64,000 nt of DNA from Chloroflexi bacterium UBA6077 (GCA_002436065.1 DIXP01000038.1:7343-71342), one strand, 5' to 3'; positions 55,327-63,640 are shown, numbered from the stretch's first letter. A program made the numbers and translations. The notes: a model not told the origin generated them from the letters alone.

Positions 55327-56318
55327 CGGGCCTCTTCCTGTTTCTGGTCTTCGTAAAGGAGAGGCTGTTCCACTTCGTTCGGCCCCACTTGGTCACGCCG
55401 CAGGAGTCGAGGGGCACACTTGAGGACGATGCTGTCCTCGAAGAGATTCCCCTCTGTGTCTCCACCACAAAGGGCATAGTCGCTGAGCGCCAGGTGGGGG
55501 CGGATCTCGTCGAACGCAGCACGGCTATCAGGCGCGAATCCTCTTTGGATCACTGTGAACGCAACGGGCGTGGAATCGAGCATGGACTCCTCGTCTGAGT
55601 GACTCCGAGGGGGGGTTCTTGGGTACAAGTAGAAGGAATATCCCCCATCTGGTTCATCAACGAAGCTCACGACTATGCCCTGATCGTCCCGGCGTGATGC
55701 TGGATTGTCTGCCCATGACGCGATCTTGGAAAAGACACGCCGGCCGAAGTAGGCATGTCTGTAGACCAAGGCAATGAACGGCACTCTGGTAGCCGGCCGC
55801 CGCGACGGGAGAAAGCCGTACGCCAGTCCCAGAAATCCTGCCCGTGCGACCTCGGTGGGATCCGGTTGATTCGGTAGGTACCTGATCGGCTTACTGAGGA
55901 AGTCGTCGGGTTTGTCGACCCTTACGAAACGGGCCGTCTCAAGTGGGCGATGGTGCGTCCAGCTGTCGTGAGCAGCCTCGATTCGTGCGCGAGCTGCATC
56001 TGCAGTCAGTGCCCCCTCCGCCGGCAACGGCGAGCCAGCGTGCTCCTCATAGTACTGGAAGTATCGCTCTCGGCGCTCCATCTCCTCTTTGCCGGTGGAT
56101 ACCGGCTTGGCGGACGCGAGTCGATACTCCATGATCGCCTCGATCACCGCAGCAAGGATCTCAGACTCTGTGTGCCCCTGGGCGAGCAGAGTCGCTCGGG
56201 TGTTCCGGAAGACATCCGAATTGGCAAGCCAGTCCGAAGTTACCGGCCAACGTTTGCGAACAGCATCAGGAAGATTGACCTCTTCCACCTGCCCATCCAG
56301 TCTACCGACAACGCGCAC
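55323..56318 (-). CDS. unknown protein, first gene of the DUF4062-STAND operon
   Basis: I do not recognise this 331-residue protein. It has a helical N-terminal half with many charged residues (EILAAVIEAIMEYRLASA, then MERRERYFQYYEEH). A more strand-like C-terminal half follows (VPFIALVYRHAYFGRRVF, then QGIVVSFVDEPDGGYSFYLY). It has no signal peptide and no membrane helix. The GTG start has an in-frame stop just upstream, so the gene is not an obvious truncation. The four-base overlap with the STAND gene implies they work together, perhaps as sensor and effector; this is inference. Confidence 0.65.
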   Translation of the reverse strand: MRVVGRLDGQVEEVNLPDAVRKRWPVTSDWLANSDVFRNTRATLLAQGHTESEILAAVIEAIMEYRLASAKPVSTGKEEMERRERYFQYYEEHAGSPLPAEGALTADAARARIEAAHDSWTHHRPLETARFVRVDKPDDFLSKPIRYLPNQPDPTEVARAGFLGLAYGFLPSRRPATRVPFIALVYRHAYFGRRVFSKIASWADNPASRRDDQGIVVSFVDEPDGGYSFYLYPRTPPRSHSDEESMLDSTPVAFTVIQRGFAPDSRAAFDEIRPHLALSDYALCGGDTEGNLFEDSIVLKCAPRLLRRDQVGPNEVEQPLLYEDQKQEEAR

Positions 56319-56406
56319 AAGCGCTTCAACTCACGACACAGCACTTTCGGCTGAAGGACGACCTAGACATCGTCATACGGCTGAATCTGAACAAATGAGT
56401 CAAGTT

Positions 56407-58005
56407 TCAGGCGGCCGGAGCAAGTTTGGCATGGTCAACTATGGCGTCGATCTGACGGTCGACCTCTTTCAACGCCTCGGCGAGAGGCCGAGGGATCGGT
56501 TCGGCCGGATCGAGGGACGCGAAGGTGGTGCGAAAGACCCGGGCATTCAGCTTGGTGAAGAACAGCGCCACCTTGTAGCCGTAGGGGGTCACCAGGTAGC
56601 GGTGGGTCTTGGGCACCCGCCACAGAATCCCTTTGAGCCGAAGGCGGCGCAGGTCGTAGGTCATCTGACTGGAAGTGTAAGCCGAGAGGTCCACTCCAAG
56701 GTAGGCAGCCACATGCTGACGGAGAGTAGCGTGGGTCAGGCCGTTGGTCAGGTGCAGGAACAAGATCAGGGCGGCCAGGAGGGCCATCACTCGGAGATCG
56801 CCGAACTTCAGCCCTGGCGCCCGTTGACCATCGGAGGTGATGGTAGGCTGCACCACCCGGTCCACGCTCTCCTTCGACAGCGTGCAATCCTGGCTGACTC
56901 GTTGGACGTCCAGCAGACGTCGATTGACCTCTCGCCCGATCTCTTGAAGGTAGGGCAGGTTGGAGAGGTCCTTGCCCACTCGCAGGTCCGTGGGATCGTT
57001 GATAGTGGTCTCGGTGCGGAGGGCACGACCCTCCTTGAAATACTGCTTGATGTGACAGCTCTTGTACTCGACGTGGAGGCTGGGAGCTACGCCCTCCTGG
57101 ATGACCCGCGTCCGCATCATTCCCGGTGTGTCCTTGCGAACACGCCGCTCGAAGACCAGTTGGATGCGGTCGGGACGGCCAAGATCGAGGTTCTCCCGGA
57201 TGACCTCCTCGAAGAACTCCCGACCTCGGACGGGCTCGGAGAAGACCTGGGTGCGGCTGATCTCCAGTTGCCAGACGGACAAACGATGGCAGTAGCCAGC
57301 CTGTCGGTCTTTCTCGGTTAGTGGCATTGGCAGGCGGGCGATCCACTTGTCGAAGAAGGCTTGGATCTGATCGACACCCAACTGGTCACAGATGCCCTGG
57401 AGGCGATCCGGTTGTGGGCAGGAGAGAAAGCCGTTGTCCAGAGCCTCGAAGGGGATGCCTTCCTTGCGTAGCTGGCACTTGGCCCACTCGTGGCCGTTGA
57501 GATACACCTTGATGGCGAAGGGGGCGTAGGTGCAGACCTTGAGGAAGGCGGGGCCGAAGTCCTCGTCCTGGAGATAGAAGTAGTAATGGTTGACACAGAC
57601 GGACTGGCGGGAGTAGTCGAAGCCCACCTTCTGACCTTCGGACCGCTTGTGGGCCTTGAAGGCGTAGGCTTTCTCCTGGGCGATGCCGATGAAGACCACG
57701 CCTTCGCTCGCGGTGAAGGCTTGTCGCTGCTCGGCGGCGACATCGTCCTTGCGCAATCCCGGCTGGAAATGGAGGATGGGGACGCTGTGTTCCTCCACAA
57801 AGGAGTGCACGGAGCGAACGAAGAGATCTCCCTTCTTCTGCAAGAGGGCCGGGGAAGGGATGGTGTGACCGCGATGCTGGGTAAGAAAGGTCACCAGACC
57901 GCCCGACATCTGCAAGCTGGGAACGTAGCCGTTGAGGTAGATCTGATCCAAGGACTGCACTTCCAAGGTGACCTGCTGGCGCAGCAACTCGTTGATCGTA
58001 GGCAT
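56407..58005 (-). CDS. 532-residue protein of a widespread, probably mobile family
   Basis: The protein starts MPTINELLRQQVTLEVQSLD and shows FIGIAQEKAYAFKAHK, VNHYYFYLQDEDFGPAFLKV, GREFFEEVIRENLDLGRPDR and a C-terminal winged-helix-like part (SSQMTYDLRRLRLKGILWRV). From memory, similar proteins occur in many copies in diverse bacteria without an assigned function, which suggests a selfish or transposase-like gene. I see no DDE, HUH or serine/tyrosine recombinase motif. A strong AGGAGG precedes the ATG. Terminal repeats are not obvious on either side. Confidence 0.65.
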   Translation of the reverse strand: MPTINELLRQQVTLEVQSLDQIYLNGYVPSLQMSGGLVTFLTQHRGHTIPSPALLQKKGDLFVRSVHSFVEEHSVPILHFQPGLRKDDVAAEQRQAFTASEGVVFIGIAQEKAYAFKAHKRSEGQKVGFDYSRQSVCVNHYYFYLQDEDFGPAFLKVCTYAPFAIKVYLNGHEWAKCQLRKEGIPFEALDNGFLSCPQPDRLQGICDQLGVDQIQAFFDKWIARLPMPLTEKDRQAGYCHRLSVWQLEISRTQVFSEPVRGREFFEEVIRENLDLGRPDRIQLVFERRVRKDTPGMMRTRVIQEGVAPSLHVEYKSCHIKQYFKEGRALRTETTINDPTDLRVGKDLSNLPYLQEIGREVNRRLLDVQRVSQDCTLSKESVDRVVQPTITSDGQRAPGLKFGDLRVMALLAALILFLHLTNGLTHATLRQHVAAYLGVDLSAYTSSQMTYDLRRLRLKGILWRVPKTHRYLVTPYGYKVALFFTKLNARVFRTTFASLDPAEPIPRPLAEALKEVDRQIDAIVDHAKLAPAA

Positions 58006-58368
58006 GGCAATCCTCCTGCGCCAGCCATTCTATCAATCAGTTCAACCGTTTACGACCGCCTCTCTGGGCGGTTTGAGGCGAAGCTTCGCTAGTCTTCGCT
58101 GACCCAATGTTCGTCAGACAAGCATACCGAGATGTTCGTCCGCCCAATCCCGCGCAGATGGTTCCCGCCTATCTGCCTCTTGCCTGGTTCTTGTTCTCCG
58201 GCCTTTAGATGCGCCGCCTATCTGGTGAAGCCCCCTTCCCTCCTGAATCGTTATAGACCTGCAGCCAGGTCTACCACAGCATGGAGGGAATCACGATCTG
58301 GCCACGCCTAGTCGCTCTCATAGTGTCACAAGTGAGAGAAGGATATCTCTGCGAGCCGACTGGACGCA
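58006..58368. other. gap without a gene, two small palindromes
   Basis: No coding region is recognised. It contains ACCGCC-TCTCTG-GGCGGT (58055-58072), a short hairpin, and GCGAAGCTTCGC (58078-58089), a perfect 12-base palindrome, both upstream of the 532-residue gene. They may be part of that gene's element or its regulation. Confidence 0.4.
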
Positions 58369-58409
58369 ACAAAGAAGCTAGAAAGCGTTCAGCTCTCTAG
58401 CTTCTTTGT
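58369..58409. repeat. 14-bp perfect inverted repeat upstream of the HTH gene
   Basis: ACAAAGAAGCTAGA (58369-58382) is exactly inverted at 58396-58409. The 13-base spacer can extend the hairpin with AGC/GCT. It ends 36 bases before the possible TTG start of the HTH gene. It could be a terminator, an operator or a recombination site. The paralogous gene at 47428 lacks it. Confidence 0.6.
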
Positions 58410-58445
58410 ACTAGCTCCCCGAGGAGGGGGAAATCCCGAACTTCC

Positions 58446-58916
58446 TTGGAATTAACAATCCTCGCGGGTGCAGTGCCCGCAGCGCGGGGAGCATCTCGGT
58501 TGGCCTACCACTTCGAGGGCACAGAGCCACCTGGATACTCCGAACCGCCAGATTGCATCTCCAGGCAGTACCGCAACCCGATTGTCCTCGCTCAGGAGTG
58601 GCGGCGCATGCTGGACGAGGGCGGGTGCGCTTCTCGGGCTGATCTGGCCCGCCAGCTTGGAGTGAGCCGCGCCCGTGTCACCCAGGTCCTGCGCCTGCTT
58701 GATCTCACACCAGAGGTCTTGGATACCATCGTCGCTCTCGGCGACCCGTTGCTCAACCCCATCGTGACCGAGCGCGGTTTGCGATCGATCCTAAAGCGGT
58801 CGGCCGAGGAGCAGAAGCGCGCACTGCGCGGTTCATTGAGGAGCCACAGACAGGTTGACATGCCCTCAGCCCAAGAAGCGGATGAGGCACGGCGAGCGCT
58901 TGGTCTATTGTTCTGA
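58446..58916 (+). CDS. ParB-like helix-turn-helix protein, paralogue of 47428-47916
   Basis: This 156-residue protein matches its paralogue through LAYHFEGTEPPGYSEPP, QYRNPIVLAQEWRRML and the HTH SRADLARQLGVSRARVTQVL, then LTPEVLDTIVALGDPLLNPI. The conserved DNA and peptide similarity (GKSRT) extends upstream of the only available start, the TTG at 58446. The ancestral protein may therefore have been longer, perhaps following a serine recombinase. It is likely DNA-binding, part of a lost mobile element. Confidence 0.65.
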   Translation: MELTILAGAVPAARGASRLAYHFEGTEPPGYSEPPDCISRQYRNPIVLAQEWRRMLDEGGCASRADLARQLGVSRARVTQVLRLLDLTPEVLDTIVALGDPLLNPIVTERGLRSILKRSAEEQKRALRGSLRSHRQVDMPSAQEADEARRALGLLF

Positions 58917-58964
58917 CGCCGTGTGTGCAATCCTAGGGCACCCGAAGGCACGCTGCAGAAGAGG

Positions 58965-59098
58965 GGGTGGAGCGGCCGCTTCTGGAGAACGGGGGTGGCA
59001 ACGGCTCCACCAGGACCTGGCTCGCGTAGCACGCGCCGACGGAGCAGTTGCTTTCCCTGCGGAGTTCATCCTCTTCGGTGGCACGAATCCCTGCCCTT
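58965..59098 (+). pseudogene. internal fragment of comM
   Basis: Reading in one frame gives VERPLLENG, and after a shift ARVARADGAVAFPAEFILFG, then GTNPCP and a stop. This is the ComM segment that normally reads RQPLEDG, then ISRAAGTVTFPA, LVAAMNPCPCG. It is frameshifted and truncated on both sides. It is in the same orientation as the comM N-terminal fragments 15 kb to the left. Confidence 0.7.
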
Positions 59099-59393
59099 GA
59101 AGACGCGCGGCTATCAGTTGCCACGCAGAACCAGCGAATGCTCCGAACAGACTCGCTATACCAAAAACCGCCATCCCTGCTCGAAGCCTGGCCGACCAGA
59201 ACCGCATGCACCGCCAGTTCTCCTACAAGGAGCGGGTGACGCGAACGGGGAAGACAGGAACTGGAAGAGGATCGCCAGCGGCTTGCGACTCCAGATCTGT
59301 TGAGTCTCCTCAGAAGCCGTCGGCAGTGCACCCCGTACCGGACCGGCAGCCAAGAAGGACGCGATCGGCCTGAGGTCAGGAGGTCAACTTGGT

Positions 59394-59424
59394 CACATGG
59401 TGGAGGAATAGCTTCCACCATGTG
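59394..59424. repeat. 11-bp perfect inverted repeat
   Basis: CACATGGTGGA and TCCACCATGTG are exact inverted arms around a nine-base spacer. It stands alone in a stretch without a recognisable gene, downstream of the XRE regulator. It could be a remnant terminal repeat, a terminator or an operator. Confidence 0.45.
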
Positions 59425-59585
59425 GGCGCAAGCCATTCCTCCGCCATAAAGCCCATCTCTCTGGCAATGAACCAGCCTGATGGGTATGTTTGTGACGAGT
59501 AGTGCTGTACCTTGCGGCCACATCTCCTTGAGGTTGCCGTCCCTGGGGCAGCCTGGCGACGAGCAGATTATCAGCGGGTTGAGAG

Positions 59586-59936
59586 CTACCTGACAAGGGG
59601 TGCGTAGCCTGCGGCTAATAGCAATTGGTCCATGTCCTCCATGGGGAGCTGCATTGCTAGCCCCAAACGAATCACCGTGTCTCGACGGGGATGACGCTTG
59701 TCCGCATGATCGCCGGAGCGGGCGTTCAAGGGGTCGCAGGGTAGGTTTACCAGGCGAGACACGTAGCTCACGTCCAACCACGAGCGCCGTGCCACCATGG
59801 ACAGCGACAGGTTGGATCGCCGCAGATGTCGGTTTAAGCAGGCAGTGAAGGACTCCTCACCGCCAGCAACAGCGGGATTATCCTGCCGCTCGGTTATGCT
59901 CTGTGGTTGCCGGGCCACGCTCACTAGTGACTTCAC
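59586..59936 (-). CDS. XRE-type helix-turn-helix regulator
   Basis: This protein of 116 residues or slightly fewer has a Cro/C1-type HTH (SFTACLNRHLRRSNLSLSMV, then DVSYVSRLVN) and the usual following segment RRDTVIRLGLAMQLPMEDMD, ending LLLAAGYAPLVR. Such proteins bind DNA as repressors, often in mobile elements or toxin-antitoxin modules. The insertion DPLNARSGDHADKRH between HTH and the second half is unusual. The start is uncertain. No partner gene is obvious. Confidence 0.6.
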   Translation of the reverse strand: MKSLVSVARQPQSITERQDNPAVAGGEESFTACLNRHLRRSNLSLSMVARRSWLDVSYVSRLVNLPCDPLNARSGDHADKRHPRRDTVIRLGLAMQLPMEDMDQLLLAAGYAPLVR

Positions 59937-60484
59937 GCTTACCCACTCCTCAGCACAACGCTACCGATTGCCGCCTCAGAGGCCCTCTATCGACTGTGAG
60001 CAACACGAGTTGCCACATGTCCTGCTCGTCAACGCTGGCTACCAGCATACAGGTCTCGCCGAACGTCTCCGAGACTGGATCACTGTTACTCAGGCGCAAT
60101 TCTACTCGCCGTTGGTTACGTGTCAATTACCCACTCTTCACCGAGATTCCCTATTGATGCATCACGCCCCCTCCAGCCCCTCTAATCCGTGGATTCGGGT
60201 TGGGGAAGGTACAGTGGGAGGAGAAAAATGGGGCTTCGGGGCAGGATAGCGAGAGATCGAGGGGTAGTCAGGGGCGAAGAAGGAACGTAGATAGGGTTCT
60301 GAGAGTGCCGGAAGGAGGAGGGTAGGCTTCGCCCAGAGCTGCTGCGGGCAGGGGCGAGGTGGGTCGGTCTAGAGGCCCGACTGTACAATTGAACGAGTGA
60401 TCCGTCGCGGTGCCGGTATCGGGGGAGCTTCCAGCGCCTGCCCAGGAAGACTCCCTCCGATCTCGGCTGAAGTCCACTCTAGCA
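59937..60484. other. gap without a recognised gene
   Basis: About 550 bases lie between the XRE gene and the end of the PIN-toxin gene. Short open frames exist, but none has a domain or a good ribosome binding site. A G/A-rich tract runs from about 60200 to 60360. I see no repeat or RNA gene. Confidence 0.4.
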
Positions 60485-61123
60485 TCACGGAGGTAGCTGT
60501 GGCCTTCTCTCGCGTGCGGCTCCGCGCCGGTCCTCAGCATACTCAGTGATCACCGCCTGGGACTCCGGGTAGGTCCGATAGAGGTAGCTCATGAACATAC
60601 TGCCGGATACGATCAGGACCCCGTTCCGGACCTCGCCTATTGGGAAGTCCCTGCTGTTGTCCGTGACGAGAACGCCAGGTACTCCGACAGCTATCGCTGT
60701 CTGCATGATGGGGATGTCGTATTCGTCCTTGAGCCAGGAAAGGTCAACCCCTTCCGCGGCCTGATAGTTCACATTGGTGAAGACCCTGGTGAAGTCGTCG
60801 ACTGCGGCGTTCACCCTTGCCCTGGACCTGCGCAGCCTCTGCTCTATCTCCCCTTGGATTAGCTCGTCATCATCGTTCTCTCCCGTGACCCCCAGCTCCC
60901 GCTTGGCGCGCTGAATGATCATTTCGGTCCGGACGCGACTGAACTCCGAGACCATCCAATTGCTCCAGTGGCCTCGGTAGTATCGCAGGCGGGCAGCGAT
61001 GGCAAACTCCAGACTCATGGGCCCCACCAGGATGCTCGTGTCTAGCGTCACCCTATCCAAGACCATCAGGTGGTGCTTCGAGGGGTGGAATCTGGTTTCC
61101 TCTTCCCTGCTACTGCTGGGCAC
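60485..61123 (-). CDS. PIN-domain toxin
   Basis: This 212-residue protein has a PIN ribonuclease fold: VTLDTSILVGPMSLEF gives the first acidic residue and the following glutamate, and YDIPIMQTAIAVGVPGVLVT, then DNSRDFP gives the later acidic residues. It is longer than typical VapC proteins, with a charged helical insertion at about 80-120. It is the second gene of a pair and overlaps the excisionase-like gene by 14 bases. As in other PIN pairs it probably cleaves RNA when freed from its partner. Confidence 0.75.
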   Translation of the reverse strand: MPSSSREEETRFHPSKHHLMVLDRVTLDTSILVGPMSLEFAIAARLRYYRGHWSNWMVSEFSRVRTEMIIQRAKRELGVTGENDDDELIQGEIEQRLRRSRARVNAAVDDFTRVFTNVNYQAAEGVDLSWLKDEYDIPIMQTAIAVGVPGVLVTDNSRDFPIGEVRNGVLIVSGSMFMSYLYRTYPESQAVITEYAEDRRGAARERRPQLPP

Positions 61124-61517
61124 CGCCCGCCCTCTTCTCCGCTCCCATTTGACGGCGGATCTTCTTGGTTATCTCGTAGATTCCTTCCGCATCACTCGTG
61201 GAGCTATCCTCCTCCAGCTCGGCCAGGCTACGACCGAAGCCAAGCACGTCGTCCACGCTCTCCGCCGACACCCACCACCGGCTCCCAACCTGCCGTCCGG
61301 TCAAGGCGCCACGACGAATCCACTCCTTCACCGTTGGGATGGTTGTCCCTAGCCGCTCTGCCGCCTGTCCGGTGGTGAGCCAACCGCGAGCTGGTCGCGC
61401 CAGAGCGACCACCGCCTCCCGAAGGGCTTCCGCCTTCGAAGCTCGCCCTTGGGACTCCATCTCGCGCTCGAGCTCCCGGAGTTCATCAAGCGTGGAGGCT
61501 CTCACAGCTGCTTTCAT
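61110..61517 (-). CDS. excisionase-type HTH antitoxin, partner of the PIN toxin
   Basis: This protein of about 135 residues has a MerR/excisionase-type HTH (WLTTGQAAERLGTTIPTVKE, then WIRRGALTGRQVGSRWWVSA). A helical N-terminal segment (LDELRELEREMESQG) may dimerise or bind the toxin. The ATG at 61517 has AAGGAG upstream; a GTG one codon earlier is possible. Its promoter overlaps an inverted repeat that it probably binds to repress itself. Confidence 0.78.
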   Translation of the reverse strand: MKAAVRASTLDELRELEREMESQGRASKAEALREAVVALARPARGWLTTGQAAERLGTTIPTVKEWIRRGALTGRQVGSRWWVSAESVDDVLGFGRSLAELEEDSSTSDAEGIYEITKKIRRQMGAEKRAGGAQQ

Positions 61518-61558
61518 CACCTATTCTCCTTGCCGATCCGGGGTGATCCCAGAAAGTG

Positions 61559-61595
61559 CTTTCAGATTATAGCAACTATCTGAAAGGAATTGCAA
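61559..61595 (-). promoter_or_regulatory. promoter and operator of the excisionase/PIN pair
   Basis: On the minus strand TTGCAA (61595-61590), an 18-base spacer and TATAAT (61571-61566) form a strong promoter. A perfect 9-base inverted repeat, CTTTCAGAT/ATCTGAAAG (61559-61586), covers the -10 box and most of the spacer. This is the expected layout for autorepression. Confidence 0.7.
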
Positions 61596-61901
61596 GCTTC
61601 GGACCAACGAGAAGATGCCTCGGTCCGATCGCCGCATACGCAACCCGATGCGGAGCCAACCCTTTCAAAAACGCCGATGAGATGGCACCGACGTTCGACT
61701 TGCCTCACGCCAACGGCGCGATAACGGATTCCGAAGCCTGAAGGCAATCAATCTGAAGGGACCACAGAAAGTGGCCAGAAACCATGTGCGGCTACTATGA
61801 CCGGCTACGGCTGTGAGCCACACAGCGAGACTCCTGGCTTTGTCGAGTTCGCCCGTGGCAGAATACAGGTGAAAGGGAGTCGGAGACGCTCAGCGGGGCC
61901 G

Positions 61902-61930
61902 TTGCGATTTTTTCGATTTGCGATTATGAT
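61902..61930 (+). promoter_or_regulatory. promoter of the second excisionase/PIN pair
   Basis: TTGCGA (61902-61907), a 17-base T-rich spacer and TATGAT (61925-61930) fit a sigma70-type promoter. It is divergent from the first pair and 55 bases upstream of the antitoxin start. Confidence 0.6.
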
Positions 61931-61984
61931 CATGGCGTGGCCAGCGACACACAACGAAAGGCTGGACGCTATGGGAGGCCCGTT

Positions 61985-62437
61985 ATGCCATCGCATGCCG
62001 TCAGCAGACGCGCCCATGACAGCGTGGAAGAGGAACGCCGCAGTCTATCTAGAGCCGAACAGCTATTGAGGAGTCGCAGAGGCACCCTGCCGAAGGTGAC
62101 CATGGAGGTGGAGGGACAGCAGGTAGAGCTTCCTGACTCTGCCGTTCAACATCTCCAGCGCCTGGTTTCTCGCCTTGCCCGGGGCCAGGAGGTGGCCGTC
62201 TTCACCCCTCAGGAGTCTTTGACAACACAAGAAGCTGCGGAGCTGCTCCACGTTTCCCGACCGTATCTCATAGGCCTTCTGGACAAGGGGCTCATACCCT
62301 ACTACCGGCTCAGGTCCCACAGGCGCATTCGCCTGGAGGACCTGCTGGCCTTCCGTGAGAGGTTCGATGCGGAGCGACATGCAGCCCTCGATGAACTGAG
62401 TCGGTTAAGTCAGGAAGCTGGTCTCTACGACGAGTGA
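61985..62437 (+). CDS. excisionase-family HTH antitoxin
   Basis: This 150-residue protein has the excisionase-type HTH SLTTQEAAELLHVSRPYLIG, then LLDKGLIPYYRLRSHRRIRL, and a coiled C-terminus. A helical N-terminal part (VEEERRSLSRAEQLLRSRRG) and a middle strand region (MEVEGQQVELPDSAVQHL) precede it. The ATG at 61985 has GGGAGG upstream, better than an earlier GTG. It is followed after 40 bases by a PIN gene, the usual order for this class of toxin-antitoxin pair. Confidence 0.8.
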   Translation: MPSHAVSRRAHDSVEEERRSLSRAEQLLRSRRGTLPKVTMEVEGQQVELPDSAVQHLQRLVSRLARGQEVAVFTPQESLTTQEAAELLHVSRPYLIGLLDKGLIPYYRLRSHRRIRLEDLLAFRERFDAERHAALDELSRLSQEAGLYDE

Positions 62438-62477
62438 GAGAGACAGCAAGAGCTGATCTCGGGAGAGCCTGGATTCA

Positions 62478-63079
62478 GTGAAGAAGCAGAGATCGCAATC
62501 CGTGGCAGTATCGACCCCAACATCGGCCGTGCTCGATGCCTGCGTACTTTTCTCCGCGGCATTACGGGACACTCTGCTCAGGGCTGCGGTCAAGAGGCTG
62601 TACCGTCTCCACCTGACCGAAGAAATCCTCGATGAAGTCCGCCGCAACTTGCTGAAGAGTGGCAGGATCCCTGACTCCGGGCTAGCCGACCGCCTTGTCG
62701 AGCAGATCCGAAGGGCGTTTCCAGGCTCGATGGTAGAGGGCTACTCGGCCCTGGTGCCGGAGATGACTAACCACCCGAAGGATCGCCACGTACTGGCAGC
62801 AGCCGTCGCCGCTGGGGCAAGCCTTATCGTTACGCACAATCTGGGAGACTTCCCCGTCCAAGCTCTAGCTCCATATGGGGTTATTGCTCAGTCCCCGATG
62901 ACTTCCTAATCGCTCTCCACGCGGCCTCTCCCGATGCTATGGACCGAATCCTTCAAGAGCAATCTGCTTCTCTTTGTTCTCCTCGGATGAGCGTTGAGGA
63001 GATCCTCGACAGACTCGCTCAACAGCAGGCTCCGAGGTTCGCTGATCTCATGAGAAAGCGAGTCGAAGCAGTTGGTTGA
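62478..63079 (+). pseudogene. PIN-domain toxin with a C-terminal frameshift
   Basis: The first frame (62478-62909) encodes a PIN domain: AVLDACVLFSAALRDTLLRA, then HLTEEILDEVRRNL, NHPKDRHVLAAAVAAGASLI and THNLGDFP. It then leaves the family at QSPMTS. In the next frame the sequence continues as DDFLIALHAASPDAMDRILQ, and further to 63079, which is the normal C-terminal helix bundle of these proteins. One missing C in the run at 62893-62896 explains this. The PIN active site is intact, so the short form may still work, or this may be a sequencing error. Confidence 0.7.
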
Positions 63080-63640
63080 CGGTACGGGTTAGCCCATTAC
63101 GGCTCTGATGGACCAAGCTTCTGCGTACAAGACCGTGGCGGAAGCGTGGTGGCGGTACTAGCCATTCTGTGATCGCTTCGTCGCGCCAGGGCTTGAAACC
63201 ATTCGGCGAATGTGGCATTTTCGCTGTGCAGCGACGATGGGCCAGACTGCAGGAGGAGACGCAGCCACCGACCTCGGCATTGAGGTCTCCCGCGCTCTCG
63301 TCCGACCGCTGCAGTTGCAGGTCCGGTCTGTAGGCGGGGCAATTCGCGTCAACGACTGGCAGATCGACTTCGCCACCGTCCCTGAGGAAGAGGGATGCCA
63401 GGTCCGCTTCCCGGTGCAGGCCAGAGCAAGTGGGTACCCGCGCAACGGCCCGCTGTCCCGCTACCATCTACCTCGGCAGACGAGAGAAGGACAGCAGGCA
63501 CCGCCGCCGCACGCCGGCACCACGGACGGCGATGTGGTTCTCGACCTCCGGGTGCTGGCGACCGTCGAGGCATAGCGCCGGCTATAGCAGAACCTTAGGG
63601 TGCTGGGTTTCGTCCGGGGGACCAACGATGAGGGGCGAGT
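63080..63640. other. gap without a recognised gene
   Basis: Several open frames of 80-140 codons overlap here on both strands, but none shows a known domain, a repeated family motif or a good ribosome binding site. Composition is GC-rich, which opens frames by chance. I see no RNA gene. Confidence 0.4.

Noticed and set aside
59797..60249. 150-codon plus-strand frame after the XRE gene
   Set aside because: No domain, no ribosome binding site and partly antisense to the XRE gene.
63210..63575. 121-codon plus-strand frame near the right edge
   Set aside because: Competes with equally long frames on the other strand and shows no family motif or start signal.
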